A DNA stretch of 64,000 bases from Temnothorax longispinosus (taxonomy: Eukaryota; Arthropoda; Insecta; Hymenoptera; Formicidae), in assembly GCF_030848805.1 (NCBI RefSeq), contig NC_092368.1, forward strand, positions 4,436,441 through 4,500,440, written 5' to 3'. Under the pieces are notes generated by a model that saw only the letters and a program-made list of their open reading frames with translations, made no database searches and was not told where the DNA came from. Positions 62,271 to 64,000 of this stretch are shown here, piece after piece (within the stretch, counting starts at the first letter, position 1; each line of letters opens with the position of its first letter). Both the position numbers and the translations under genes were made by a program.

Positions 62271-64000
62271 CGCTATAAACAGGGGGGGAAGGGGGAGGGA
62301 GGAGGGGAGAAGCGCCGAGAGGAGAAACGAGACGGCAGCAGGGGGCCACTCCACTCGTGTTGGTGCACATTCGTGCGACTCGCACCTATGAATATATTCA
62401 TGAACGGTGAACATGGCGCCCGGAGCTCCCACCTTCCACCCTGCCTCGCTCTCCCTCGTCAGCCTCCATCTGTTTCTTCCTCCTCCCTCCGCGGTTCTTC
62501 TCATCTTCCACCCGCTATACCGGCGGCCGTAATCGAATCGACCCATCATTTGATCGGCAATTAAATTAATAACCGCGTGGTCTCGCGACCGACCGACCGG
62601 GCGCGGCGCTTCTCGTCGCCGCCGATTTTCTCGCCGTTCGTAGATCCGGATCAACTCGCCGGATATCCGAGCGCTTATCGCTCCGGTGCCCGGCACCGCC
62701 GTTGTCGTTTAAAGATCATTACTTCGCTCTTGTTGCCATCGCCGGAGGAAGCCTGGGAGCCATATTGCAGTCGGAAACCCTCCTTAACTCTCTCTCTCTT
62801 TCTCGTTTCTCTTTGTCCGACTCGCTCGCTCTTGCTCTCTCCGCGCCGTACTTTTATTCGCGTCCGGCTTCTTCCTCGATCTTCCCTCCTCCTCGTCTTC
62901 TTCCTGCCCCCCTTGCGGTTTTCTATCTACCGGGTGGCACACAACGTGTCGCGCACGTGCCACCGAGTTTTGTGCCAATTCGATGGAAATCGCTTCCACG
63001 AGTGGATTTTACGACGCCGAATGTTGCGACAGACACCGATGCGCTCGTCGTTACGCTCAATATTTCTATTCCTATGTAATACATTACATTAGATACACCT
63101 TTCTTCCATCTTTCTCTAAAACGATAAAATTACTTCCACAACATGTGGTCCTCGATGTGAGTTCCATCTTGTTATTGGAAACATCGCATTAGATTATATT
63201 AAATTATATTAGATATAATAAAGCCATAAAATCAAACTTGGAAACGAAAGATTTTTAACGTGAAAAAATTCATGAGTAAAAGTAAATAGTACAGAATGTC
63301 TTCTTAGTGAGTTAATTCCACCATTATCGAAAACCCGCAGATTATATTTTGCTAATAAAACCTTAAAATTAAGTTTTGAAACGAATGACTTTCTATGTTC
63401 TTTTTCTACGACAAAGGCGCAAAATGCGAAATTTATTTTTTGTAGCGCACTCTGAAGAAAGTAAAGTAAAACGAAAAAAATCCATGGTAAGACGTGCATT
63501 TCTGAATGTATATATATATATATTCACATCGCAAACGATCTGAAACTTACAAAGCCGATGAGGCACGATATGCGACTATATGGAAGTAAAAGCGTAGCTA
63601 TATAGTCTTATATATATAGCGTCATTGTTCGTGAAAACCTTTGAAAGTATAGATATGTCGACTGGCCGTCATTTCGCAAGTGAACGATCCGGGAATTTCT
63701 TTACACTCCGTATTTCCGTTCCCCGTTTGTCCGCAGCGACACTTCCCTCTCTGTGTAAATAAATTTACGCGCTTCTTTCTTTACCCTCCTTCTATTTCGT
63801 GGTGTGTCTGCCCTCTTTCCTGACTTCTTCTAACCTACGCCCTTTTTTTTCTCTCTGTATGCTCCATTACGGTCCCTTTCTCCCTCTTTTGTCCTCTTTA
63901 CACGCGCTCTCTCTTTCCCGTTTGTCTCTCAGAAAATATGTGATACAGCGTTTCCGCTTTCCTCCGTAATTTTGCCCGTTCACTTTTTCTCTCCCCCTCG

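Larger units (their letters stand above)
59127..64000. other. Gene-free stretch to the window end
   Basis: No coding exon supported. It includes a CT microsatellite at 59786-59804, CpG-rich blocks at 59.3-60.6 and 61.9-63.05 kb, a 10-bp tandem repeat at 62241-62270, and pyrimidine-rich DNA at 63.7-64.0 kb. A 217-codon frame at 59329-59982 starts with GTG and crosses the microsatellite, and is not considered a gene. Confidence 0.5.

Noticed and set aside
62577..63092. 171-codon frame, Ser/Leu/Pro-rich
   Set aside because: GTG start and a pyrimidine-rich sequence that gives such residues in two overlapping frames at once.
1..64000. CRISPR arrays, operons, bacterial-type promoters and terminators
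   Set aside because: The DNA is eukaryotic (splice signals, insect gene, microsatellites); the tandem arrays are diverged and lack the identical-repeat/unique-spacer pattern.

Overview
This is insect nuclear DNA, most likely from a hymenopteran and probably an ant. It has a high density of CpG, short CpG-rich blocks alternating with AT-rich stretches, many GA/CT and TA microsatellites, and very long non-coding spans. The species cannot be fixed from the sequence alone.

The one protein-coding segment I can support is a single large exon on the + strand at 28300-30066. It is the first coding exon of the scribbler/brakeless gene (sbb), the insect relative of vertebrate ZNF608 and ZNF609. The exon encodes 589 residues: low-complexity Asn, His and Ser runs around two well-conserved patches. 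One patch is the acidic motif starting at Tyr154 (DNEWDIGIGDLIIDLDADIE) and the other is the basic patch at residues 335-359. It ends in phase 0 at a strong splice donor. No later sbb exon was recognised in the remaining 33.9 kb, so that part is best read as one very long first coding intron. The 5' leader upstream of the exon is CpG- and GA-rich and carries several small upstream ORFs, one of which overlaps the main start codon.

Region by region: 1-27590 is gene-free upstream DNA. It holds a family of five diverged tandem units at 16.96-17.71 kb, a weak tRNA-like/SINE-like relic near 18.25 kb, and a 141-bp inverted repeat at 20.38-20.52 kb whose core looks like a short hairpin intron. 27591-28299 is the probable leader and 28300-30066 is the coding exon. 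30067-64000 is intron or intergenic DNA. It holds a triplicated 190-bp unit (43.96-44.52 kb), three copies of a 36-bp motif (49.3-50.35 kb), a solo mariner-like end (48.5 kb), and a pair of diverged direct repeats at 56.9 and 58.2 kb. The second direct repeat is split by a 590-bp piggyBac-like non-autonomous element with TTAA target duplications, and the first serves as its natural empty site.

There is no evidence here for a multi-gene system. The most unusual items are the spliced-looking hairpin at 20.4 kb, the MITE with its built-in empty-site control, the two families of diverged tandem units inside non-coding DNA, and the leader with several uORFs.
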